A stretch of DNA of 64,000 nucleotides, from positions 143,101 to 207,100 of the forward strand of contig JADJJE010000016.1 in assembly GCA_016706685.1 (NCBI GenBank), read 5' to 3'. Below, in pieces: positions 51,814 to 63,720 of the stretch (within the stretch, counting starts at the first letter, position 1; every line of letters begins with the position of its first letter). A program made the position numbers and the translations under genes. The stretch is from Sandaracinaceae bacterium. GTDB lineage: Bacteria > Myxococcota_A > Polyangia > Polyangiales > Houyiibacteriaceae. The notes beneath the pieces are model-generated. The model made no database searches and was not told the DNA's origin. It was given only the letters and a program-made list of their open reading frames with translations.

Positions 51814-52188
51814 TCAGGGACGAAACACCATCAACGTGATGGTGAGCGTCACGCTGGTGACGACGGTGACGAGCGGCCAGCGCGAGCGACGTTCTTCGCG
51901 GCCCGCTGAATAGAGCACGGCGTGGAGCGTCACGAGCGACAGCCCGAAGCCCGCGATCACGAAGGTGGAGATGAGCGACGTGCCCGTGAGGAACGTGAGC
52001 AGGACGCCGAAGCACCAGGTCAGCCCGAAGCCCGGCCCCGCCAGCCGGTACGCCATGAGCCGCTGGCGCTCGATGTCCCCCGGCACCACGGCGCCGAGGC
52101 TCCCGGCCACGAAGGCGAAGGCGGCGAGCAGCTTCGCGAGGCGCACCAGCTTGAGCACGAGCAGGGGGTCCATCTGGATGGGCAGCAT
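51814..52188 (-). CDS. small four-helix membrane protein
   Basis: 124 residues from ATG 52188 (or 119 from 52173). Four hydrophobic segments are seen: LVRLAKLLAAFAFVAGSLGAVV, GFGLTWCFGVLLTFLTG, LISTFVIAGFGLSLVTLHAVL and PLVTVVTSVTLTITLMVF. Short charged turns (DIERQRLMAYR, REERRSR) separate them. No family recognised. It precedes the PaaX gene by 23 bp on the same strand and is divergent from the gene at 52247, so it may be the first gene of the PaaX-lipase transcript. Confidence 0.6.
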   Translation of the reverse strand: MLPIQMDPLLVLKLVRLAKLLAAFAFVAGSLGAVVPGDIERQRLMAYRLAGPGFGLTWCFGVLLTFLTGTSLISTFVIAGFGLSLVTLHAVLYSAGREERRSRWPLVTVVTSVTLTITLMVFRP

Positions 52189-52246
52189 GACCGGAAAGCG
52201 CGGGCTGGCCAACGCACGGTCGGATATGGCAAGAGGAGGGCAGCCC

Positions 52247-52810
52247 ATGTCGTCACGTCCCCGCCGCTGGTCCCCGTCGTCCCTCGCCCTCGCCATCGCG
52301 CTGGCCGTGGGCGTCTTGGTGCCCGTGCTGAGCGCGCCGTCCGGGCTGCTGGCGCAGGCCGCTGGCGGGGTGGTCGGTAGCTGGCGCTTCGCGGGGGGCG
52401 CCGAAGAGACGCGCGGCATCCAGCGCGCCATCGACACCGCCCTGGCCGACTTCAACCCGGTCATGCGCGAGATCGTGGCGTCGCAGCTACGGGACAGCAA
52501 CCGCGCCTACCCCGAGTTCAGCATCGCGGTGGAGGGCGAGAACATCGTCACGCGCATGAACGGCCGCACGCTGAGCACGCCCAGCAGCGGCGCCGCGCGC
52601 GAGGTCACCACGCCCGAGGGGCGCACCGCGCAGGTCACGCAGCGCCTCCAGGGCAACCGCCTGGTGCAGACGCTGGTCAACCCGCAGGGCACGCGCACGC
52701 ACACCATCACGCTCGGCGGCGACGGCAACCTGCGGGTGGAGGTGCGCATCGTCAGCAGCCACCTGCCGCGCCCCATCGCCTATGCGCTGACCTACGGCCC
52801 GGCGGCCTGA
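52247..52810 (+). CDS. exported protein, unknown function
   Basis: 187 residues; the ATG follows AGAGGAGGG, a strong ribosome site. The signal peptide (SSLALAIALAVGVLVPVLSA) ends near LLAQAAGG. The mature part looks like a small beta-barrel or lipocalin-type fold: VVGSWRFAGGAEETRGIQRA, then EFSIAVEGENIVTRMNGR, REVTTPEGRTAQVTQRL and GTRTHTITLGGDGNLRVEV. This pattern of evenly spaced strands fits proteins of the lipocalin-like DUF group, but no match can be claimed. It is likely periplasmic. It is 54 bp from pdxJ on the same strand, which may be fortuitous. Confidence 0.6.
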   Translation: MSSRPRRWSPSSLALAIALAVGVLVPVLSAPSGLLAQAAGGVVGSWRFAGGAEETRGIQRAIDTALADFNPVMREIVASQLRDSNRAYPEFSIAVEGENIVTRMNGRTLSTPSSGAAREVTTPEGRTAQVTQRLQGNRLVQTLVNPQGTRTHTITLGGDGNLRVEVRIVSSHLPRPIAYALTYGPAA

Positions 52811-52864
52811 ACAAGGCTGGCGCCCGTTGGCGCGCCGGAGCAGCCGCTCGTATAACGCGCGGCG

Positions 52865-53599
52865 ATGGCTCGACTCAGCGTGAACGTGAACAAGGTCGCC
52901 ACCCTGCGGAACTCGCGCGGGGGAGACGAGCCGAACGTCCTCCGTGCCGTACGGGCCTGCGTGGCTGCGGGGGCGCCCGGGATCACCGTGCACCCGCGCG
53001 CCGACGAGCGGCACATCCGGCTGGACGACGTGCGCGTGATCGCCGAGGAGCTCGCCCCCATCGCGTTCCAGGTGGAGCTCAACGTGGAGGGCGACCCGCG
53101 GCCGGACCTGGTGGCGCTGGTGCGCGAGCTGCGGCCCGCGCAGTTCACGCTGGTGCCCGTGCGCCCGGGCGAGATCACCAGCGAGGCCGGCTGGCCTCCG
53201 GGCTCGCCCACCGAGGCGCTGCGCGAGCTGTGCACCGAGCTGCGCGAGCTGGGCGTGCGCAGCAGCATCTTCGTGGACCCCACGCCGGCCGCCGTGGACT
53301 TCGCCGCGAGCCTGGGGGCCGACCGCGTGGAGCTGTACACCGAGCCCTATGCGCGCGCCTTCGAGCGCGGCGACGACGAGGCGCAGGCGAGCCTCGCCAC
53401 GTACGTGGTGGCCGCCAAGCACGCGCGCACCGTGGGCCTCGGGGTGAACGCTGGGCACGACCTGGACCTGCGCAACCTGCCGCTGTTCAAGGCGCTGCCG
53501 GGCCTGAAGGAGGTCTCCATCGGCCACGCGCTGATGAGCGAGGCGCTGTTCCGTGGGCTGCCCGAGGTGGTGCGGGACTACTTGGACGTGCTGCGTTAG
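52865..53599 (+). CDS. pdxJ: pyridoxine 5'-phosphate synthase
   Basis: 244 residues, the family length. PdxJ condenses 1-deoxyxylulose 5-phosphate with 3-amino-2-oxopropyl phosphate to make pyridoxine 5'-phosphate. The (beta/alpha)8 motifs are present: LSVNVNKVATLRNSRGG, ITVHPRADERHI, VELNVEGDPRPDL, VRPGEITSEAGW, VELYTEPYAR and VGLGVNAGHDLDL. Its presence means the cell makes B6 by the DXP-dependent route. No pdxA is nearby. The ATG at 52865 gives the usual MxxLSVNVNKVATLRN start. Confidence 0.95.
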   Translation: MARLSVNVNKVATLRNSRGGDEPNVLRAVRACVAAGAPGITVHPRADERHIRLDDVRVIAEELAPIAFQVELNVEGDPRPDLVALVRELRPAQFTLVPVRPGEITSEAGWPPGSPTEALRELCTELRELGVRSSIFVDPTPAAVDFAASLGADRVELYTEPYARAFERGDDEAQASLATYVVAAKHARTVGLGVNAGHDLDLRNLPLFKALPGLKEVSIGHALMSEALFRGLPEVVRDYLDVLR

Positions 53600-53605
53600 G
53601 GCACC

Positions 53606-53622
53606 GGCCGTCAGAAACGGCC
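53606..53622. terminator. possible hairpin after pdxJ
   Basis: A 6-bp stem GGCCGT / ACGGCC with a 5-nt loop begins 7 bp after the pdxJ stop and overlaps the last codons of the facing gene. No T-run is present. Confidence 0.3.
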
Positions 53623-54932
53623 AGCCACGCCGACCACGCCGCCACCGCGAGCCGGGCTCACGCTGAGTGTGACGTCCGCCTCGGGGGTGAAGCGCATCCC
53701 GCGCGTGAGGTAGCCCGTGAGCCCGTATCCCGCGACGATGCCGGCCGCGGCGCCCACCATGAGGCCCCGCCCGGCCGCGTCATTGCCTTGGAACACGAAC
53801 CCGAGCGCCACGGCGAGCGCGCCACCCACACCTGCGCCGAGGTCCATGAGGAGCACGCGTCCGCGTGTGAAGTCGTAGCGATGCCCGAGGTAGCCACCCA
53901 CGGCCATGCCTCCCAACGCCACCATCGCCGCGCCGGCATGGAAGCCACGTAGCCACGCGTCGGAGTACTCCCAGCGGCTCGCCGCGAACGTCATGAGCGC
54001 CATCGCGGCCGTCGCCCACATGCCGGCGCTGGACGCCAACGCCGCCTCGCCGGCGGTGGGCTGCAGGGTGGTGTTCAGCAGCGCACCCACACCCAGGCCT
54101 CCGAGCTGACCGAGCATCATGCCCAGCGCGAGGCCATCTCCAGGCGAGAACCCCGTGTCGTAGTAGTAGTAGTCGTCGCCCTCGTCATCGCGGGCATGAC
54201 CGTCCGAGCGCGCCCGTGGTAGGTAGCCCATGGTCGCGCCCCAGAGCGCCAGGTTCTGGTGTACGAGGCGCCGGGCGTGATCCCGTCGCGGCTGGAGGCC
54301 AGCGCGAAGCCTGCCGAGGCCCACGCCCCGGAGCGACGCGACCACAGGGGGCGCGCTCCATCGCACCTCGCGATGATGCATGGCACCACGCCAAACGTGG
54401 TCCCCAGCAGCGCCTGCGACGTGACGAACTCAGCCCGTGCCAGGTTGCTTGTACCCTCCCGTCCCTGCGCAGCGGGCGTGTCGCCCTGTCTCGCAGCGAC
54501 CTCGGCCTCGATGTCCGACATGATCTGCAGCGCCCTGCCGGCGGCGGGATGCGCGGGGTGGTCGAGGCGCAGTCTCCCGAGCAGCGCCAGCGCGCGCCCC
54601 AGTTGGCCATCCGCGCGCTGAGCGAGGGCGTCCTCGAAGAGGGTCCAAGCTGCGGTGGACGAGTCCGGTGGCGCGGGCACGGGAGGCGCCGAGGGCGGCG
54701 AGCTGGCGAGGCCCTGTGCGTCGTCCACTGCAGCCTGGGCCGTCACGGGGACCGGTAGCGTGAACACCGCCAGCGCCAGCCCCCCGTGATCCACCACCAA
54801 CACTCGCTCGCCCGATACGTCCCGCCATCGGCCCCCTCGTGCAAGTTCGGACCCATGTGCCGAACTGGCGGCGTCCACTACGCCGCGCGCGAGGTCAGCC
54901 ACGGCGACGCTCCCCGGGGCCAGCGCCGCCAC
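53611..54932 (-). CDS. envelope protein with TPR-like start and membrane helices, frame break
   Basis: About 440 residues if bridged. The N-terminal frame from GTG 54932 has a signal-like stretch (GGLALAVFTLPVPVTAQA, so a start nearer 54800 is possible) and then a helical repeat-like part (LGRALALLGRLRLDHPAHPAA). Around 54273 the frame as read continues with SYTRTW; adding one C gives GALVHQNLALWGATMGYLPRA and runs on in the frame ending 53611. That part has an odd Tyr-Tyr-Tyr-Tyr-Asp stretch and five or more hydrophobic helices (LGLGVGALL-like GLGVGALLNTT, MVALGGMAVGGYLG). No family is recognised. It lies between pdxJ and the kinase gene. Confidence 0.55.
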
Positions 54933-54953
54933 GTGGGGCGCGCGGCTCTGCCG

Positions 54954-58387
<3,434 letters not shown>

Positions 58388-58391
58388 GCCG

Positions 58392-59338
58392 TCAGGGCGC
58401 GGCGGGAGCCGCAGCCGGGAACAGATCCGGGGGAGTGGGCACCACCCAGTGCATGGCCGGCGCGCCGCCGTGGCCGTTCATGGCGCGGGTGCCCAGCACC
58501 AAGATGGACGCGCGGTCCGGCGAGAGCAGCACGGCGTCGATGCCCACGGGTGAACACGGGAGGGGCGCCGTGGGCGCGGGAGCGAAGCCCTGCTCGTCGG
58601 TCGGCCCGGCCTCACTGTCGCCCTCTTCGCGCTCTTCCTGCAAGACGCCATCGTGACAGTGCGGGTCGCTCGGGCTCGTGGCCAGCAGGTGGTCATCGGT
58701 CTGGTCCATGCGGAGCATGTGCAGCACGTAGCCGCCGTGCTGGTCGGACGCCTCGATCCACATGGCCCAGCCCTCGAGCTCGCCACCCAGCGCCACCAGC
58801 GCGTTGTACATCATGATGGAGTACGCCTCCTGGCTGGTGTGCGTGACCAGGTTCTGCCCCGGCGTGACGGTGCGGAACGTGCCGAGCGCGCGGCGAATCG
58901 CGCGCCACGGCGACGCTCGACGCGTCCCTCAAAAGTGGCGCGCTGTTCGGTGGGGGTCACCGTGCCGAGCCACGCGTCACCCGGCGCGAGCTCACCCGGG
59001 TCCACGTCGAACACCACCCAGTGGTTGTGGCGCGTGTCGAAGCCCGCGGTGCGCGTGATGGTGCACTCGCCGTCGTCGGGGTTGCGGCACGCGTCGATGG
59101 CCGCCGTGAACGCGGGGAACGGCGCGGGGGTGACCGCGGTCAGGCCGGCGAAGTACATGCCGGGCGCCGTGGGCTCGGGCTCCGGTTCTGGCTCGGGCAC
59201 CGCCTCCACCTCGGCCACGGGCTCCGTCTCGTCGTCGGGATCGGGCGTGGTGGGAGGCGGCTCCGAGTGGCTGCACCCGAGTGAGAGCAACGCAAAGAGG
59301 CCGAAGCCGGCGATGGAGTGGCGCGTGATCATGGGCAC
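58392..59338 (-). CDS. lipoprotein of unknown function, one frame break
   Basis: About 315 residues if bridged. The signal ITRHSIAGFGLFALLSLGC has lipobox SLGC, then a Pro/Glu linker (VPEPEPEPEPTAPG). The next part has a Cys pair in IDACRNPDDGECTITR. Near 58900 the read turns to nonsense; one base more or less joins VERRRGA to IRRALGTFRTVTPGQNLV and on to ALGGELEGWAMWIEASD. The C-terminal part carries DPHCHDGVLQEE and LVLGTRAMNGHGGAPAM, perhaps a small enzyme-like or binding domain. The stop lies 4 bp before the kinase start, so the two are probably one transcript, linking it to the kinase. Confidence 0.6.
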
Positions 59339-59345
59339 GACGCTA

Positions 59346-60032
59346 TCATCTTTCCGGCGGCGCTACTCCCGAGGGGGTCACACCATGAATGCACAGATCA
59401 TTGAAGGCCCAGAAGAGCACAAAGCCGAACGCGCTCACGATGTGCCAGAGCGCGTGGTGACTGAACACGCGCAGGTCCACCTTGGTGCCATCGGCCGACG
59501 CCAGCGCCACGCCCAGCAGGAAGGTGAAGAAGATGGCGCGCAGCAAGCCTCGCGCATGAGCGGGCACGCGCTCCTTGGCGCCGAACAGCAGCCCGGTCAC
59601 CAGCAGCGCGTCGGCGATGAGCACCAGCTCGCCCACGTTGAAGCCACCGTGCTGCCCGAAGCGCAGCGGGAACGGGACGTGGCCCAGGTAGGTCTCGGCG
59701 CCCATCCACGCGACGGCTAGCGCATTCACCAGGCCGGACCCGAGCAGCACGCGTCGTCGCATCGCAGCATCGTAGTAGTCGTGCAGCACCGCCACCTGGA
59801 TGCCGTATGCCAGCAGCAGGTTCGAGCCCGTGTCCGCCCAGCGCCAGCTGCCGTCCAGCGTGGCGTGCCAGCCGAGCGTGGGGATGCCCGTGACGAAGAT
59901 CAGCGCGTAGGCCACCACCCAGCGCCGCGGCTGCGGGCGCCCCAGCCAGGTGAGCAGCAGGGTGAAGAAGCCCGCGCCCAGCGTGGCGAAGCTGGTGACG
60001 GAGTTGGCGAGGTCGGGCGGCGAGAGCTCCAT
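59346..60032 (-). CDS. seven-helix membrane protein, CREST/ceramidase-like
   Basis: 228 residues from an ATG at 60032 (the frame is open to 60170). About seven membrane helices are visible, including SFATLGAGFFTLLLTWLG and LLRAIFFTFLLGVALASA. GIPTLGWHATLDGSWRWAD and VFSHHALWHIVSAFGFVLFW carry the spaced His and Asp residues of the CREST superfamily (alkaline ceramidase, PAQR receptors, Per1), which act as zinc hydrolases in membranes. A ceramidase or related lipid amidase is therefore plausible. It lies 8 bp after the facing-strand lipoprotein start on the same strand, so it probably opens the kinase transcript or precedes it. Confidence 0.65.
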   Translation of the reverse strand: MELSPPDLANSVTSFATLGAGFFTLLLTWLGRPQPRRWVVAYALIFVTGIPTLGWHATLDGSWRWADTGSNLLLAYGIQVAVLHDYYDAAMRRRVLLGSGLVNALAVAWMGAETYLGHVPFPLRFGQHGGFNVGELVLIADALLVTGLLFGAKERVPAHARGLLRAIFFTFLLGVALASADGTKVDLRVFSHHALWHIVSAFGFVLFWAFNDLCIHGVTPSGVAPPER

Positions 60033-60123
60033 CGGGGCATGATGCACGCACTCGAAGAACCAAGGTGCTTCCGTCGCCGTCGCCGTCGCCGTCAACGCCC
60101 ACGCCCACGTGGACCGCCGTGGT

Positions 60124-60714
60124 CTAATGCAGCGCTTCTTGCTCCGTGGGGGGCACGTCGCACGGCTCACCCAGGGGCTCTTCGACGCCCGGCGTGGCGG
60201 GAGGCAGCGTGGGCGCCATCATCATGCCCATGACCATGGGCGGCGGGGCCGGATCACAGCCAGGGGTCATGGCGCACACCGCGTAGTCGATGGGGTGCTT
60301 CATCGCGGCCTGCAGCTTGTAGGGCAGCGCCTCCTGCAGCTCGTACGGCAGCATGTCGAACGTCTGGCCGCAGCCCGCAAGCCACAGCGCCGACGCCGCG
60401 AGCGCAGCGGGCCTCGCCTTCTGAACCAGACGCTGCAGCGGCACCCACGCCGACGGGCGCTCCGGCGCCGTGCGCAGGCTGCCATCGGCTTCCACCACGT
60501 AGCTCACGCACAGCCGCTCTTGGGCCGCGCGAGCCATCAGCCGCCGAGCCTGCCGCTCGGTCATGGAGGACAGGTCGTGCACGTGCTGCTCGCACTCGCC
60601 GCAGTAGCGCCCCGTGGCGCTCGGGCGCATGCGCTCGCGGTCGGCGTGGCAACGGTTGGGGACGGGCACTTCACGAGTCGAGATGGCCGCAGTGGGAGCT
60701 GAAACCCCCTGCAC
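60124..60714 (-). CDS. zinc-ribbon-like protein with hydrophobic segment
   Basis: 196 residues from a GTG at 60714 (start not certain). The motif RYCGECEQHVHDLSSMTERQ followed by LCVSYVVEADG is a small Cys/His domain seen in many myxobacterial proteins, probably metal-binding. A hydrophobic, lipobox-like stretch LAASALWLAGC near residue 110 and a Met/Pro-rich tail (MVMGMMMAPTLPPATPGVEE) follow, so the C-terminal part may cross or attach to a membrane. Function unknown. The neighbouring 105 bp up to the thiolase gene hold GC-rich inverted stretches but no gene. Confidence 0.6.
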   Translation of the reverse strand: MQGVSAPTAAISTREVPVPNRCHADRERMRPSATGRYCGECEQHVHDLSSMTERQARRLMARAAQERLCVSYVVEADGSLRTAPERPSAWVPLQRLVQKARPAALAASALWLAGCGQTFDMLPYELQEALPYKLQAAMKHPIDYAVCAMTPGCDPAPPPMVMGMMMAPTLPPATPGVEEPLGEPCDVPPTEQEALH

Positions 60715-60819
60715 CGCCCGCGACCTGGCTAGCCCTAGAACACCCCACCCGAGGCCAACGGGGGAGAACCCCTCGGCCGCGAGGACGTAAGCCGCGATCG
60801 GGCGATTCTCCGGCGCCTC

Positions 60820-62007
60820 TCAGCCCTTCACGACCACCGACGACCCATGCCCGAACAGCCCCTGGTTGGCGGTGACGCCCACCTTGGCGCCCTCCACCTG
60901 GCGGCCGGTGGCCTGCCCGCGGATCTGCCAGGTGAGCTCGCACACCTGCGCGATGGCCTGGGCCGGGACCGCCTCGCCGAAGCAGCTGAGGCCGCCGCTC
61001 GGGTTCACGGGCACGCGCCCGCCGAGGGTGGTGACCCCGTCGCGCAGCAGCTTCTCGGCGTCGCCCGGGGCGCACAGGCCGATGTTCTCGTACCAGTCCA
61101 GCTCGAGCGCCGAGGCCAGGTCGTAGACCTCGGCCAGGTTCACGTCCTCGGGGCCCACGCCGGCCTGCTCGTAGGCCACCTTGGTGATGGAGTCGCGGAA
61201 GCTCACGGGCGGGAGCGGCACGCTGGCCCCCGAGTCGGTGGCGATGTTGGGCATGTCCACGACCGTGCTGGGGAACACCGGCGTGACCGTGGAGACGCCC
61301 GCCACGGACACCCACTTGGTGGCGTGCTTGCGCGCGTAGGCCTCGCTGGTGAGCACGATGGCCGCGCCGCCGTCGCTGGTGGCGCAGATCTCGAGCAGGC
61401 GCAGCGGGTCGGCCACCACCTTGCTGGCCAGCACCTCTTCGATGGTGACCTCCTTGCGGAAGCGCGCGTTCGGGTTGTGCAGGCCGTGCCGCGAGTTCTT
61501 CACCTTCACCTGCGCGAAGTCCGCCGAGGTGGAGCCGTAGAGCGCCATGCGGCGCCGCGCCCAGAACGCGAAGTAGGTGGGGTTGGTGGCGCCCATCAAG
61601 CGGAAGCGCAGCCAGTCCGGGTCGTCGGGCCGGTCGCCGCCCACGGGCGCGAAGAAGCCCTTGGGAGCGGCGTCGGCGCCCACCACCAAGGCCACGTCGC
61701 ACAAGCCTGCGAGGATCTGCGCCCGCGCGATGTTGAGCGCCTGGGCCCCCGTGGCGCACGCGCCGTAGGAGCTGGCCACCTGCGCGCCGCTCCAGCCGAG
61801 CGCCTGCGCGAACGTGGAGCCCGCGATGAAGCCCGGGTAGCCGTTGCGGATGGTGTCGCCGCCGCTGATGAACTGCACGTCGCGCCAGTCGATGCCGGCG
61901 TCGTCGAGCGCGGCCTGGGCGGCGTGCACGCCGTACTCGGCGAAGTTGCGGCCCCACTTGCCCCAGGGGTGCATGCCCACGCCCAAGATGGCTACGTCGC
62001 GGCTCAT
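60820..62007 (-). CDS. thiolase-like lipid-transfer-type protein
   Basis: 395 residues. The start DVAILGVGMHPWGKWGRNFAE (split here as DVAILGVGMHPWGKW) and SSYGACATGAQALNIA, with the Cys in the thiolase nucleophile place, identify the fold. The C-terminal motifs differ: NPSGGLSCFGEAVPAQ stands where true thiolases have GHP with its catalytic His, and NQGLFGHGSSVV lacks the C-terminal CxG cysteine. Such proteins (Ltp group) pair with a DUF35 partner as retro-aldolases for sterol or bile-acid side chains. The ATG shares ATGA with the stop of the DUF35 gene. A role in degrading a sterol-like or branched acyl-CoA is likely but unproven. Confidence 0.85.
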   Translation of the reverse strand: MSRDVAILGVGMHPWGKWGRNFAEYGVHAAQAALDDAGIDWRDVQFISGGDTIRNGYPGFIAGSTFAQALGWSGAQVASSYGACATGAQALNIARAQILAGLCDVALVVGADAAPKGFFAPVGGDRPDDPDWLRFRLMGATNPTYFAFWARRRMALYGSTSADFAQVKVKNSRHGLHNPNARFRKEVTIEEVLASKVVADPLRLLEICATSDGGAAIVLTSEAYARKHATKWVSVAGVSTVTPVFPSTVVDMPNIATDSGASVPLPPVSFRDSITKVAYEQAGVGPEDVNLAEVYDLASALELDWYENIGLCAPGDAEKLLRDGVTTLGGRVPVNPSGGLSCFGEAVPAQAIAQVCELTWQIRGQATGRQVEGAKVGVTANQGLFGHGSSVVVKG

Positions 62008-62477
62008 GCTGCACCTCCGTTGTCGCTCGAGGGGCCCGCCACGGGCTGCCACTTCCAGGTCACGTACTCGTTCTTCTCGTCCTCGTAGAGCCGGTCGATG
62101 ACCAGCTCCATCTCCATGCCCACGCGCAGCGAGTCCGCGGGGAAGCCCTGGGGCACCTGGCCCAGCACGGTCATCTTCTCGGCCGCGAGCTCCACGGCGG
62201 CGATGGAGTACGGCTGGAAGGGCTCGTCCGAGATGTAGGGCGCAGGCGGCTGGTAGTAGGCCGTGGTGTACGACCAGAGCGTGCCGCGCCGGCTGAGCGG
62301 GACCTCCTCGAAGCGCGTGGACCGACACGCGGGGTTGCGGCAGGCCACCGTCTCGCGCGGGAAGAAGATGGTGCTGCAGCCGAGGCAGCGGGTGCCCAGC
62401 AGCGCAGGCGCCTCGCCCATCGTGAACCAGCCTTCCACGGCGGGGACACGCGGTTTGTCGGTCTTGGCTTCGCTCAT
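62004..62477 (-). CDS. DUF35/OB-fold zinc-ribbon partner protein
   Basis: 157 residues. The N-terminal zinc ribbon has RCLGCSTIFFPRETVACRNP, four Cys for one zinc, followed by an OB-fold (LSRRGTLWSYTTAYYQPP, MTVLGQVPQGFPADSLRVGM). DUF35 proteins bind acyl-CoA and form a complex with Ltp-type thiolase homologues or other condensing enzymes. The order DUF35 then thiolase-like gene, with a 4-nt overlap, is the usual one. ATG at 62477 is used; the frame open upstream to 62660 runs through the promoter and operator. Cytoplasmic. Confidence 0.85.
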   Translation of the reverse strand: MSEAKTDKPRVPAVEGWFTMGEAPALLGTRCLGCSTIFFPRETVACRNPACRSTRFEEVPLSRRGTLWSYTTAYYQPPAPYISDEPFQPYSIAAVELAAEKMTVLGQVPQGFPADSLRVGMEMELVIDRLYEDEKNEYVTWKWQPVAGPSSDNGGAA

Positions 62478-62484
62478 GAGGCGA

Positions 62485-62513
62485 TAAGTAGAACGTGTTT
62501 CACTATTTCGCAA
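62485..62513 (-). promoter_or_regulatory. predicted promoter with KstR-like operator
   Basis: On the reverse strand TTGCGA (62508-62513) and TACTTA (62485-62490) are 17 nt apart, and the ATG is 7 nt after the -10 box, so the mRNA would be leaderless. Between and over these lies TAGAACGTGTTTCA (62489-62502, forward strand), close to the KstR-type palindrome AGAACGTGTTCT of sterol and lipid genes. Confidence 0.5.
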
Positions 62514-62639
62514 GGGGCGGGGCCGCCGGCGGCCAGCTGGCGGTCCGCCACGATGGAGCACTGGACAGCGCGTGATTCCGTGGTGCCGCCACAGGCACCC
62601 ACCGTGCAGAGCCCTGACGTGTGCCCGCCGCCGCGTTCG

Positions 62640-63720
62640 TGCTGTCCCCAACCTGCTCACCGCGTCGGGACCCGCGCGCGGGCCCGCTGCACCAGCTCCT
62701 CAGCGACAAGCTGGAGAAATATCTGGCCGCTCCCCGGCTTCGCGGTCGATACCGCTCCGTGGCTCCTCCGCTGCGGCATCCTCAAGCACGGCTTCGCCCG
62801 CTTCCGCTGCGACGACTGCGCCGCAAGCCCCCTCGTGGCGCTCAGCTGCAAGCGGCGCGCATTCTGCTGCGTGGGCCGGAAGATGGCGGACCAGGCCGAG
62901 CACCTGTGGAGAACGTCCTGCCGCCCGTCCCGTACCGCCAGTGGGTGCGTCCTTCCGCACGCTGGCGCATGGCCCACAACCACGAGCTCACCCTTGGCGT
63001 CTGGGGCATCGCCCGAGCGGCCATCGACGCGCTCTACCGTGCCCGCGCCGCCAGCCTGGGCCCGCCCGGCCAGCACAGCAGCGCCTGCCCAGGCAGCGTC
63101 ATGGCCATCCAGCGCTTCGGCGGCGCCCCCTGAACCTCAACGTCCACTTCCACGCGCTCCACCGACGGCAGCTTCTGAGGCGCAGCGACGGCCGGGCTCG
63201 TGTTCTGCACGCGGCCCCGCCCACGGTGGCCGAATCACCGCCCCTGGTGGTCGACATCAAGCGGCGCGTGGTCCAGCTGCTGGAGAAGCTGGGCCTCGGG
63301 CCCGACGAGGACGACGACTGGGACGCCCAGCAGCTCTTGCTCGGCATGGGCGAGCTCGCGCTTCATCGACCGCCTGGTGGCCCTGGTCCCACCGCGGCGC
63401 GTCAACACCCTGCTGTACGGCGGCCTCTTCGCCGCCAACGCCCCGCCTCCGCCCCTGGCGGTGGCCCTGCGCCAGGCGTGATCCCGCGCAAGCGCACCCG
63501 CCCGGCCAATTCCATCAAGCCCCGCAACACCGCGTGGGCTGAGCTCATGCGCCACAGCTTCGGCCTGGACGTCCTGGCCTGCCCCACTGTGGCGGCCGCA
63601 TGCGCCACGTGGCCACCGTCCTCGACCACTCGAGCATCCAACGCATCCTGCGCCACCAAGGCCTCGACACCCCTGAGCCCCGCGCCCGCTCGTCCCCGCT
63701 CGAGCGACCTTGTCTCCACG
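62640..63720 (+). pseudogene. decayed IS91-type transposase
   Basis: Pieces of an IS91/IS801-type transposase appear in three frames in order: LHQLLSDKLEKYLAAP; the zinc-binding part ILKHGFARFRCDDC, ALSCKRRAF and GRKMADQAEHL; the middle VLPPVPYRQWV, NHELTLGVWGIARAAIDAL; the rolling-circle core GSVMAIQRFGGA with LNLNVHFHAL; then NTAWAELMRHSFGLDVLACP and RMRHVATVLDHSSIQRIL. At least four frame changes separate them. IS91 enzymes are Y2 rolling-circle transposases. No complete reading frame is left, so this is a remnant, though some breaks may be read errors as elsewhere in the window. The element ends were not found. Confidence 0.75.

Noticed and set aside
54158..54180. GTA/TAG trinucleotide repeat as a phase-variation tract
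   Set aside because: Only four repeats, in frame, coding Tyr residues; length change would not alter the frame.
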